From assembly GCA_003533505.1 (NCBI GenBank), contig DQGD01000001.1:188441-243979 (forward strand): a DNA stretch of 55,539 nucleotides. Direction: 5' to 3'. A model generated the notes under the pieces. The model did not search any database, had not been told where the DNA came from, and was given only the letters and a program-made list of their open reading frames with translations. The DNA comes from Clostridiales bacterium (GTDB taxonomy: Bacteria; Bacillota; Clostridia; Christensenellales; Pumilibacteraceae). The position numbers were made by a program, and so were the translations under genes. Below, piece after piece: positions 42,705 to 51,664 of this stretch. Numbering within the stretch: the first letter of the stretch is position 1; each line of letters starts with the position of its first letter.

Positions 42705-45700
42705 TTAGTTAATCTTCACCGAAGGCGTTTCGGTTTCCGTGCCGTTTATCGTGACGTTCGCGGTAGCGAGGACTTTGCTGCCGTTAAGGAGCGATACAGT
42801 CCAGGTTCCCTTGGGAAGGTATACCGTGACGATTCTTCCGGTCGCGGATTTTTCAAACGTGACCTCGATAGTCTTGCTGCCGTCGGTGGCGGTAACCTTG
42901 TTGAGGTTGCTGAACGCGCCTGCTCCCATGCCGGTAATCGTCGCCGCATAGGTCTTTTCGGTAAATTCAATCTCGACCGAAAGCACGCCGCTGGTAGAAA
43001 CGGTTGCCGTCGCTACATCGCCACTTAACGTGTAGCTCACTTCCTTGCCGTTTACCTTGAACGACTTGACGCACATATCGGCGTCGGGCGTAGCGGTAAT
43101 CGTGATGTTCTTGCCGAAGCCGTACCTCTTGACTCCGTCAATCTCGTAGTAGCCCTCGCCCGAGTAGGTAACGGTTCCGCCGCTGCCGATAGCCTCGGTA
43201 ATGTTCATCGAAAGTCCTGCGTCAATCGAAGCCGCGTCGGTCCTGAGCACCGCGTCGTAAATCATCGAGTGGTTGATTTTGCCTGCCGGCGCACTGGTAT
43301 TCATGTGAATCGTGTAGCCCAAGCCGTTCTTCATGCCTGTCGCGAGAGTTTGTTTGAGCAGCGCGTTCATGGCGTCGACTCTCGAGAGAGTGCCGCTCTT
43401 GATTCTGTGATTTGCACCGTTAACCGAAACGGGCACAACGCCGTCGGTCGCGCTGACGATGAGGTACAGCTTCATATCGCGCGTCGCGCCTGCGGTTTCG
43501 CTGCCGACGAACAGATACAAAGCGTTGCCTCTTCTCACAAGCGACATTACGATGTCGACGTAACCGTTCGCGTTGTTCATGTCGTCCCTGACGAACGCCC
43601 AACCCGAACCCTCGGTTTCAATCATGTTGTCGGTGTTCCAGCCGCCGTACATAACGCGGAAGCCGTCGGCAGCACCGTCAATCATTGCGATATGGAGCAC
43701 TCTTGCACCGTCAATGACGGTGAAGCCCTGTACATAGTCGTTCGCGAAGTAGGGATTGCCGTTTCTGGTGCTGATGCGAGTCTTGATTGTAGCCGCGTAC
43801 TCTTCGCCGGCAAAGTCGTTGAAGTACAGCGTGGAGTTGTTGCCGCTGTCGTTCGTCGCGTGCCACTTACCATTCTCTTCGTTGAAGTAAGTGGTTCTCG
43901 AGCTGTAATTAACCCTGTTCACGATGGTCGAGCCGCCGATGACGCCCCTCACGAGCATCACGTCGCCGAGGTCGACTGCGGAATCGGTAACCGCAAACTC
44001 GACAGCCGTGGAGTTGTAGCCGCCAAGAGTAACGGTGAGCTTGTAGTCGCCTGCCGGCAAATTGGCGGAAATTCTGCCGTCGGAGCCGATTGCAACGGGC
44101 ATAGAACCCTTGCCTTCGTCGAACTCAAGCTTTGCTGTCGCCTTGGAAACGGGCTTGTTGTCCGCGGTTTTGACCGTGCCGGACACGGTTTTGACAACCG
44201 CTGCCTTCTCGACTACGATGTCGGTGGTATCCGAATCGGGCACCTTAATCGTGACGGAAGTCGAAGCCGAATTGATAAGGTAGGAGTTTGAAGCGCCGTT
44301 CGCGCCGTTTACGCGGATGATATAAGCCTCGTCTGCCGCGACGGAAGCCGAAGCGGTGAGCTCGGCGCCCTGCGCCGCATAGCCGGTGGAGTCGATACCG
44401 CCGAAGGTAACGCCCGTACCGGTCACGTTAATTTTGGAGTAAACGTTTGCGCGGATTTCGCTCTCGGCAGCCGCTCCGGTATCGAGGCGGTAATTCGTAA
44501 AGTCCATCGTCAGCGGGAAGCTGGTGGTGAAAGTGAAGCCCACCGCCGTAGCCGTCGCGCCGCCGTAGAAGTTGAACATGTTGGTCGTGTAGGTGTAGAC
44601 GTGCTTGTAGCCGGTAAACTCATAGCTATTGGTGCTTTTGTTGTATACGGAGCAGTCGATATAACAGTAGAATTGGTTGTCTACCCTGATGACTTTCAGC
44701 TTGCACGGTTTGTCGATTACGTTCACGGTATTCTCCGCCACTACGCCGGTGACGCCGATAGGCGACCATTCTCCCATATTGGGAAGAATACGCAAGCCGC
44801 TCTGCCACAAGCCGATAAAGATTGCGTTGTTGCCGTCGGTGAAGCGGAAGCCTGCCGCAGGATCCTTTTCGTAGTCGCTGTAAATCTTGCTGTCGGTCAC
44901 GTTGACGATAGTGGTTTCGGCGACGAGGCGCGTGTCGGCTTTGCCGGTGAAGTACACGGTGTTGCCGTTAGGCGTGTTGGCGTGTATTCTGGCAATGCTC
45001 TCCTCTTCGCGGCTCAAATCCCACGCGTCGGGGTTGGACGTGACGGAAACGCCGTTGACGTTGTTGACGATACCGCCGACCACGTTGTTTTCCGCGACGA
45101 GGTTATATTTCGTAACGTCATCGCTCAGTACGTCGGTGGTGTGCACGAGCTTGCGGCAGCCCACTCTGTTTATGGTGAGGCGATACTTGTAGCCCTTGGT
45201 AAGCGTCAAGTAGTACTCCGCTCTCGTCGTGGCGTTTTCGTTCATCGTATAGAACGGAACGACCGCGCCCGTCGGGGTCAGCGCCTGAATCTCGATTTTC
45301 GCGCTGTCGAGCAGCGTATTGTCTTTTGCGGACAGTCTGCCCGAGAGCACTACCTTTTCGTCGTCGCCGATTTCGGTGAACTCGGCGGTTATCTTCAAGT
45401 CCTTATCGACAACGGGAACGACAATCTCGTTGCCCACGGCGTGCGCCACATATTCGTCGAACACGCTGACGCCGTTGTCCTTGATGTCGGTGAGGCGGTA
45501 GCCCGACCTTGCGGTGAACGACAGAGTGACGTTCTTGTCCGTAGCGTCCTTGGCGACCGCTATCTTGTCGGTGGAAACCACGCCGCCCTTGTACGCGGAC
45601 GACGAGGGAACGTCGACCATGTAGGCGTACTTTGCAATCTCCGCGTCGATACCTGCGACGTTATTGTCGTAGTTCGTGTAGCTGTAATCGCTGAAAACGT

Positions 45701-47009
45701 GCGCGCCGTACAGCGAGTACAGTCCTGCGTACACCGCTCCGCCCATATAAGGCTGGCTCTCGGCATACGTCAGCTTACCGTTGACGACGTAGTAGAACGT
45801 CGAGCCCTTTTTGATGAGCTTGAGGTCGACGTAGTTCTGACCGCTCGGATACTCGATTGCGCTGCCGTCGGTGAGAGGCGTAAGGTCGTAGGCGTTGTTG
45901 GGGTAATGCGTAATCGCGAACATTTTGTCGGTGAGGACTTTCGAGCCGGACACGTTTGCGTTATCGGTGTCGATGGTTATCGCGCGATAGTAAATATTGT
46001 TGGTGTAGGTGAACAGACCTGCTTTCGGTCCGATGTTGGTAGTAAGTCTGCCCATGGGCTTAATCTTCGTGGAAACGACGAAGTTGGTGGCGGCGTTCTG
46101 CTTGAAGAAGATGCCCTGCCATTGGGTGTTAATCGACTTGACCGAGCCGTCCGGTTCGCCGGAAATATCCCAGCCTGCGGACTTGGCGTGGCCGTCGGCG
46201 GTATCGCCTACCACCGCTCCGTCGCGGTCAATGGCGAGATAACCGTCTTTGCCGTAGCGAGCGTAGTCGTACATGATGCCGGGATTGATGCTGAACGTGC
46301 CGTCGGAAAGCGAGCCGCTGCCCCTGACGACGTACACATAACGGACATACATCTGGACGTAATCGGGAAGCACGATTTTGGTGTCGCCGTTTTCATCCTT
46401 CTGTTCGACGTTGATACCCAGCTCCTGCCAGGTAATGAACATTTCGACGGAAAGACCCTTGGTGTTGTCGCTGTTGACTTCGCCGCCCAGCACCGCGCTC
46501 TTGGCGTTAAGACGGACGTTGCCGGGGTACACGTTGTTGCTGTCGATAAGGATTTCCTTGACGTTGCTCGTGGAGAAGGTCGTGACCGACGCAGCGGCGA
46601 TGTTGATTCTGAACTGCGTGTTGCGGTTGTTCCAGAAATAGTTTTTCGCGCCCCACGCCACCCTGTTATCGGTGGAAACCGCGCCCACATACAAGCCCTT
46701 TTTAGAGAAGTGCGTGGTTACTTTGTAGCTAAGGCCGGGGCGGTCGGTGTCGACGTGCTCGTAGTAGTCGAGCCCCTGCCACATATCCTCGTCGAGTTTG
46801 CCGTCGACGAGCACTTTTTCGTCGGGGAGCTCGCCGAACGCAGCCTTACGGTTGTGGTCGTAGCCGGGAACGTCGGTATCGATTACTCCCGGTACGGTAT
46901 TGTCGCCGCCGTTGTTATTGCCGCCGTTACCTGCGCACGCGGCGAATACGAACGCGCAAAGCGCGAGAACGAGCGCTACGAGTATGCCGAATTTAAACTT
47001 CTTTTTCAT
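42705..47009 (-). CDS. Large surface lipoprotein with CBM9-like and repeated sandwich domains
   Basis: A 1434-residue lipoprotein (FVFAAC lipobox, then a Gly/Asn-rich linker). Residues about 50-265 resemble a family 9-like carbohydrate-binding domain (DEKVLVDGKLDEDMWQGLDY, start of that fold). Three regions of similar look follow, at about 285-450, 660-860 and 1060-1250, each with phrases such as GIFFKQNAATNFVVSTKI, NTVYFTGKADTRLVAETTI and STLYFNDFAGEEYAATIKT; they look like concanavalin/LamG-type sandwiches. A carboxypeptidase-regulatory-like unit (VSGTVKTADNKPVSKATAKL) is at about 945-1015, and the C-terminus is Ig-like. No catalytic motif seen, so it probably binds the glycan cut by the GH43 protein. 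Its ribosome binding site (AAGGAGG) overlaps the end of that gene. Confidence 0.78.
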   Translation of the reverse strand: MKKKFKFGILVALVLALCAFVFAACAGNGGNNNGGDNTVPGVIDTDVPGYDHNRKAAFGELPDEKVLVDGKLDEDMWQGLDYYEHVDTDRPGLSYKVTTHFSKKGLYVGAVSTDNRVAWGAKNYFWNNRNTQFRINIAAASVTTFSTSNVKEILIDSNNVYPGNVRLNAKSAVLGGEVNSDNTKGLSVEMFITWQELGINVEQKDENGDTKIVLPDYVQMYVRYVYVVRGSGSLSDGTFSINPGIMYDYARYGKDGYLAIDRDGAVVGDTADGHAKSAGWDISGEPDGSVKSINTQWQGIFFKQNAATNFVVSTKIKPMGRLTTNIGPKAGLFTYTNNIYYRAITIDTDNANVSGSKVLTDKMFAITHYPNNAYDLTPLTDGSAIEYPSGQNYVDLKLIKKGSTFYYVVNGKLTYAESQPYMGGAVYAGLYSLYGAHVFSDYSYTNYDNNVAGIDAEIAKYAYMVDVPSSSAYKGGVVSTDKIAVAKDATDKNVTLSFTARSGYRLTDIKDNGVSVFDEYVAHAVGNEIVVPVVDKDLKITAEFTEIGDDEKVVLSGRLSAKDNTLLDSAKIEIQALTPTGAVVPFYTMNENATTRAEYYLTLTKGYKYRLTINRVGCRKLVHTTDVLSDDVTKYNLVAENNVVGGIVNNVNGVSVTSNPDAWDLSREEESIARIHANTPNGNTVYFTGKADTRLVAETTIVNVTDSKIYSDYEKDPAAGFRFTDGNNAIFIGLWQSGLRILPNMGEWSPIGVTGVVAENTVNVIDKPCKLKVIRVDNQFYCYIDCSVYNKSTNSYEFTGYKHVYTYTTNMFNFYGGATATAVGFTFTTSFPLTMDFTNYRLDTGAAAESEIRANVYSKINVTGTGVTFGGIDSTGYAAQGAELTASASVAADEAYIIRVNGANGASNSYLINSASTSVTIKVPDSDTTDIVVEKAAVVKTVSGTVKTADNKPVSKATAKLEFDEGKGSMPVAIGSDGRISANLPAGDYKLTVTLGGYNSTAVEFAVTDSAVDLGDVMLVRGVIGGSTIVNRVNYSSRTTYFNEENGKWHATNDSGNNSTLYFNDFAGEEYAATIKTRISTRNGNPYFANDYVQGFTVIDGARVLHIAMIDGAADGFRVMYGGWNTDNMIETEGSGWAFVRDDMNNANGYVDIVMSLVRRGNALYLFVGSETAGATRDMKLYLIVSATDGVVPVSVNGANHRIKSGTLSRVDAMNALLKQTLATGMKNGLGYTIHMNTSAPAGKINHSMIYDAVLRTDAASIDAGLSMNITEAIGSGGTVTYSGEGYYEIDGVKRYGFGKNITITATPDADMCVKSFKVNGKEVSYTLSGDVATATVSTSGVLSVEIEFTEKTYAATITGMGAGAFSNLNKVTATDGSKTIEVTFEKSATGRIVTVYLPKGTWTVSLLNGSKVLATANVTINGTETETPSVKIN

Positions 47010-47011
47010 AC

Positions 47012-49294
47012 TTATGCCTCCTTACCCGTGACGTAAATATCGGAAACGTGGATAGCGTAGTTGTCTTCGTCGAACAAATCTTCGGACATGGTGGTGTACT
47101 TGGACGATATTCTAATCGTCATTTCGGTGACGGTTATCTCGTTGAAGGAAGCCAGCGCACCGCCGCCCTGACGCATAAACCAGTTGTCGTTGTCGACGTG
47201 GTCGGGGTCGCATGCGACGTCCTTCATGTAGCAATAGCCGTTGTACTCGCGGTCGCCGTACCAGCTCGGCTTTTCGGCGAGCTTGAACACGACGGAATCG
47301 AGCTTGTCGAACGCATAGAAGTAGCTCTGCGAGTTGTAGACGATGAACGAGGAAATCGTGACGGGCTTATCCCATTTAAGAGTAATCGTCGTGCCCTTCT
47401 GCTCGGCGTTGGTCGCATTGTACTCCCACGGGAGCGTGAAGTCCTGCACGGTGAACAGCCCGTCGTTGAGGTACTTTTCGGTATCCTTGTCGCCGTCGGT
47501 CATAATCGTAGCCTTTCTTGCCACGTTGGTTTTTCCGGTCGCGACGTCGGGAAGCGGCTGCAACGAATATGTAGGTCCGTTTCCGTAGAGAATATCGTAG
47601 CCCAGCGTGTCGTTGTGCATGAACTGCGCTCTGTCCGCGCCGACGGCACGCCCGAGGAACGAGCCGTTGGGCTGATTGTTGACGGGGTTATAGAACGCGT
47701 GATACAGCACGAACAGCTCGTCGCCTGCCTTGATGAAGCAGTGGTGACCGGTGCCTGCCATATAGTCGTTGGTGGAGTTGATGCCCATTACGGGGTTGTA
47801 GTCCTTGCCGAGCTTGGTGAAAGGTCCTAACGGGTTGTCGCCTACCGCCTGACGGACGGCGTAGCTGCGCGAGCCGTAGCCGAGCGGCGAGAACGTGAGG
47901 TAGTACTTGTCGCCGTGCTGAATTACCTCGGTGCCCTCGTTGATGCTGCCCTCGGTGAGCTCGGTCTTTTCGCCCTTGAGGTAGTAGTAGCCGTTAAACT
48001 CGGTAATCGGCTTGCCGTCGGCGCCCAGCATTTCGCTGCCGTCGATATTCACGCCGAAAGTGATGTATTTTTGCTTAATCTCGTACGCAGACATATCTGC
48101 GGACGGTCCCTCGGTCGTCTTAGTGATGGTGGCGACGTTAGGCGTAGCGAGGAACGTAAGCGTGTCGTAGTCGGGCGTAATCATGTCTTTCATCTTCACG
48201 CCCCAGATGTGGTTGCCCGCGCTGAGGTCTGTGACGTGCTGCGAGAAGTAGACGTACATGTCGCCGTTGTCCATGCGCACGGGGTTAAAGTCGATTGCCG
48301 CCCACATAGCCGTCGAGTGTCCGGTCGGGTTCGGGTACAGCTTTTTCAGCGATTCGCAATGTTTGCCGAAGAGCATTGCCGGCGTATCGGTCGTGATGCG
48401 GTAGCCGTTTCTGTCCAGGAATTCGCCGTTCTCGTTTACGGTGGTGACGACGTTTCCGTCGGGGTCAAGCGCCTCGCCGTCGGCGTTTATCACGGGGTTG
48501 CCGTTCGCGTCGTAGTCGACGAGCGTAGCGTAGTACGAATCTGCGGAAACTATCTCGTAGGGACCGAGCGGATTGTCCGCCATTGCGATAAGTCCCTGCA
48601 ACATGTTATAGTAAGTGCCGAAGTGCGGATAGTAGTCCTTGCTGTCGTTGCCGTTCTTGGTCTGCGCGCTCGCGAAGAGGAAGTATCTTCCCGACTTCGG
48701 GTCGCGGATAAGCTCGGGAGCCCACGGCGAATTGCCGCTCAACCAATCGTAGCTGTGAATGGGAACGGCGTAACCGCCTACCCTGCCGGCTATTTCCCAA
48801 TCGGTGAGATTCTTCGAGCGGTAGAGCGTGTACGCGCCGTGCGTGGCGTTGTACTTAGTCTTGATGTCGGACGAAATGGCGTCGGTGCCGCCGGTAACTA
48901 CCATGTAGAAAGTGTTGCCGTAATCGTCCACCCACTCGTCCTCGGTGCCGTACTCTTCGTCGAACTCGTCCTCGGTGAGCCCGGGGTTCATTCCCATTTC
49001 CATTCTCTTCACCTTTGCGTAGGTGTCGCGAATGTCGTCGTCGGAACAGTACAGCGCGCCGGGGTCTGCGCCGGAGGTGCGCAGCTCGTTGAGGTAAAAG
49101 CTGTTCGCGTCGTAAAGCCCGTCCTCGCTCATTCCGTTGTAGTACGGAAGCTCGAAACCGGCTTCGCTAGGCACGGTCGCGTTATTGCCGTCGTTCGGCT
49201 TATCGTTGCCGTTACCCGAACATGCGGTGACGGGAAGCACGACTGCCGACAACAGCATCAGCGCGAGAGCAAGCTTCTTTGCAAATTTCTTCAT
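47012..49294 (-). CDS. GH43-type glycosidase lipoprotein
   Basis: A 760-residue surface lipoprotein (VTAC lipobox) with a five-bladed GH43 domain at about 90-580. Motifs: WVDDYGNTFYMVVTGG for the first blade, SPWAPELIRDPKSGRYFLFAS (the WAPE signature), AIDFNPVRMDNGDMYVYFSQ, and INEGTEVIQHGDKYYLTFS, whose first Glu is the likely acid. The family mostly cuts arabinose or xylose linkages. A C-terminal domain at about 600-760 looks like an F5/8-type binding sandwich (TLKWDKPVTISSFIVYNSQ). An insert of about 60 residues sits between two blades. I chose the ATG at 49292-49294, which has AAGGAG at proper spacing; upstream starts do not. Co-transcribed with the CBM9-like protein. Confidence 0.87.
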   Translation of the reverse strand: MKKFAKKLALALMLLSAVVLPVTACSGNGNDKPNDGNNATVPSEAGFELPYYNGMSEDGLYDANSFYLNELRTSGADPGALYCSDDDIRDTYAKVKRMEMGMNPGLTEDEFDEEYGTEDEWVDDYGNTFYMVVTGGTDAISSDIKTKYNATHGAYTLYRSKNLTDWEIAGRVGGYAVPIHSYDWLSGNSPWAPELIRDPKSGRYFLFASAQTKNGNDSKDYYPHFGTYYNMLQGLIAMADNPLGPYEIVSADSYYATLVDYDANGNPVINADGEALDPDGNVVTTVNENGEFLDRNGYRITTDTPAMLFGKHCESLKKLYPNPTGHSTAMWAAIDFNPVRMDNGDMYVYFSQHVTDLSAGNHIWGVKMKDMITPDYDTLTFLATPNVATITKTTEGPSADMSAYEIKQKYITFGVNIDGSEMLGADGKPITEFNGYYYLKGEKTELTEGSINEGTEVIQHGDKYYLTFSPLGYGSRSYAVRQAVGDNPLGPFTKLGKDYNPVMGINSTNDYMAGTGHHCFIKAGDELFVLYHAFYNPVNNQPNGSFLGRAVGADRAQFMHNDTLGYDILYGNGPTYSLQPLPDVATGKTNVARKATIMTDGDKDTEKYLNDGLFTVQDFTLPWEYNATNAEQKGTTITLKWDKPVTISSFIVYNSQSYFYAFDKLDSVVFKLAEKPSWYGDREYNGYCYMKDVACDPDHVDNDNWFMRQGGGALASFNEITVTEMTIRISSKYTTMSEDLFDEDNYAIHVSDIYVTGKEA

Positions 49295-49441
49295 AATCAT
49301 TCTCCTTGTGAGATTTATACGCAAACCGTTTCTCCGTTCTTCTTGCGCGGAGCTTATACGGTAATTTCGTATATCGAAAGTAAATTTATCGGCGGCTTGC
49401 CGTATCGTTCGGCAGGCGCGCCTCGTGTGTTCTCCTCAAGC

Positions 49442-49486
49442 AAAAAGCCGTAGCGGACGTCGATAAAGAAGCTGCTGCGGCTTTTC
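49442..49486 (-). terminator. Terminator of the second ABC importer unit
   Basis: Reverse strand: AAAAGCCGCAGC with GCTACGGCTTTTT around a loop of about 20 nt. It separates the ABC genes from the GH43 unit. The rest of the gap 49295-49651 holds another imperfect hairpin (about 49598-49634) and TTTCG-5-CGAAA at about 49371-49385, near a possible weak GH43 promoter. Confidence 0.6.
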
Positions 49487-49651
49487 TTCATCATATCCTT
49501 AAACTAACTGCCGGAGAGCTTTTGCGCGGCGGCTATGCGCTACCACCGCAAAAGCGGTTATTCGCTTTATTTCGGCGAATTGTAGTGAAAAACCAAGATA
49601 ACGCATTGCGCCGTCGCGGTAACGGCGACGCAATACGTTTCGCTTGAGTTA

Positions 49652-50533
49652 TTAGCCTTTAAGACCGCTGGACATCGAAATGCCTTTCAGAATGTAGTCC
49701 TGAAGGACAAGGTAGATGATGAGCATCGGCAGCATTCCGAGGAAGCACGCAGCCATCTGGCGCGGCAGGTCGGTGCGGTAAAGCGAGCACATGTTTTTGA
49801 TTGCAATCTGCAACGTATACAGTTCCTCGTCGATGAGGTACAGCAACGCGCCGAGGTAATCGTTGTAGTGTCCGATAAAGCCGAGCACGCCCTGGGTCAG
49901 AAGCGCGGGAGCCGACAGCGGAAGTATGAGCGTAATGAAGATTTTGATTTCGCTCATGCCGTCAATCTTCGCGGCGCCGATAAGGTCGTCCGGTATGCCC
50001 TTTATGTACTGACGGAGGAAGAACACCGTGCCGATGCCGCCGAACATGCCGGGTATCATGACGGGAAGCGGAGTTCCGATCCAATTGATGGTGTCGTACA
50101 TAAGACGGGTTGCGGTCATGGTAACCGCGCCCGGTATCATCATCGTGAGAAGCAGGAACGAGAAAATCGTGTTTCTGCCCGCCCACTCCATTTTGGCGAA
50201 GCCGTAGGACGCGAGCGCCGACACGAGCAAGCCGATTACGGTAGGAGGCGTGTAGAACAGAAGCGTGTGCAGGAAGCCCTGTTGAATGCCCTCGGTGCCG
50301 AACACGCGCTTGAATGCCGCCCACGTCCAGCCCTTTTTAGGCCACCAGGTGAAGATAGGTTCAAACGCTTCCTGAGGAGTCTTGACCGCGCTGATAAAAA
50401 TGATGTAGAACGGAACGAGTATGTAGAGGCTGTAGACAACCAGCATAACGTACGTTCCGATAGGCGGCCGCGAAACCTTTTTCTTGTTCTTTACGAAGTT
50501 CTGAGAGTTGTAGGTAGTATCTTGTGTTTGCAT
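49652..50533 (-). CDS. Carbohydrate ABC transporter permease, MalG type (second importer)
   Basis: A 293-residue permease with six helices and the EAA loop LIGAAKIDGMSEIKIFITLILPL. The C-terminal ILKGISMSSGLKG is typical for MalG-like CUT1 proteins. I placed the start at ATG 50531-50533, 9 nt after GGAGG; an in-frame GTG three codons earlier overlaps that site. It follows the partner permease by 16 bp. No ATPase gene is present in this unit either. Confidence 0.92.
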   Translation of the reverse strand: MQTQDTTYNSQNFVKNKKKVSRPPIGTYVMLVVYSLYILVPFYIIFISAVKTPQEAFEPIFTWWPKKGWTWAAFKRVFGTEGIQQGFLHTLLFYTPPTVIGLLVSALASYGFAKMEWAGRNTIFSFLLLTMMIPGAVTMTATRLMYDTINWIGTPLPVMIPGMFGGIGTVFFLRQYIKGIPDDLIGAAKIDGMSEIKIFITLILPLSAPALLTQGVLGFIGHYNDYLGALLYLIDEELYTLQIAIKNMCSLYRTDLPRQMAACFLGMLPMLIIYLVLQDYILKGISMSSGLKG

Positions 50534-50549
50534 TGTTATCACCCTCCTC

Positions 50550-51572
50550 TCAGTTATCGTAGCAAACCCAGTAGTCGCCGAGTTTGAAGTTGATGCGAGT
50601 AACGATTACGATAAGTATCGCAAGTATCCAGGCGGCTGCGGAAGCTTTGCCGAGGCCGTACTGATACGGGTCGTTGAACGCCATCCAATAGATGAAGTAC
50701 ACTGCGGTAAGCGCTACGCTGTTGCCCGTTTTCGAGTCGAGCGGTCGCTTGCCGTCGCTTGCAAGTATCTGAATGTTTGCCATTGCCTGCAACGCGCCGA
50801 TGGTGTTCATCGTGAGAACGTAGAACGTCGTGGGCGAAATCGCCGGAAGCGTGACGTTGAAGAAAATCTTTGTACTCGAAGCGCCGTCGATTTCCGCGGC
50901 TTCGATGAGCGAGCGGTTTACCTGCTCGAGCGCGGCCTGGAACAGAATACTGCCGGCGCCTGCGCCCCACGTCGTCGTGAAAATGATGATGGGCATGAAC
51001 CAATGTTCGTCGCCGAGGAAGTTGATGTGCTTTCCTCCGCAAGCGGCGATTATCGTGTTGATAACGCCGTACTGCTCGTTGAACACGAGCTTCCACATCA
51101 TGGAAACGCCGACGACCGAGCAAACATTAGGAATGAACAGTATCGTGCGGAACAGTTTGGTAAGCTTGACGTGACGGGTGAGTAGCACCGCCGTGCCCAT
51201 GCCGAGGACGATGCCTATCGGCAGGCTCAGACAGTAATAAAGCGTCTGACGCAGAGAGAACCAGAATTCGCCCTTCGGGTCGGTGAAAATCCACTTGTAG
51301 TTGGCAAATCCCACAAAAGTGAACTCGGTGATGTCGAAGTTATGGAGCTCCGCCATACTGAGGACAATCGACAAAGCGAAAGGAATAAGACCGAACAGGC
51401 AGTAGCCGACGAACGGCCACATGGAAAACAGCCAGCCCATGACGTTTTGCTTTACTCTCTTTCTCTTTTTCGCCGCGGTCGCAACGTCTTGCTTGAAAAG
51501 TCTGGTTTGAGAGAACGGGTCGTCGGCGATAGCCTCGGCAACGGGTTCTCCGTTTATTACCATATCTTCCAT
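50550..51572 (-). CDS. Carbohydrate ABC transporter permease, MalF type (second importer)
   Basis: A 340-residue permease. A polar N-terminal tail of about 45 residues precedes six helices; the EAA loop is LIEAAEIDGASSTKIFFNVTLPA (about 220-242). It pairs with the MalG-type gene 16 bp downstream. ATG follows AAGGAG. Its binding-protein gene lies 92 bp upstream. Confidence 0.92.
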   Translation of the reverse strand: MEDMVINGEPVAEAIADDPFSQTRLFKQDVATAAKKRKRVKQNVMGWLFSMWPFVGYCLFGLIPFALSIVLSMAELHNFDITEFTFVGFANYKWIFTDPKGEFWFSLRQTLYYCLSLPIGIVLGMGTAVLLTRHVKLTKLFRTILFIPNVCSVVGVSMMWKLVFNEQYGVINTIIAACGGKHINFLGDEHWFMPIIIFTTTWGAGAGSILFQAALEQVNRSLIEAAEIDGASSTKIFFNVTLPAISPTTFYVLTMNTIGALQAMANIQILASDGKRPLDSKTGNSVALTAVYFIYWMAFNDPYQYGLGKASAAAWILAILIVIVTRINFKLGDYWVCYDN

Positions 51573-51664
51573 TTTATCTCCTTAATTAAGTATAAACCGG
51601 CGACAAACGGGTTTTGCGCCCGAAATCGCCGCCGGTCGATACCGATTAGTTTAAAGCCTGCGAT

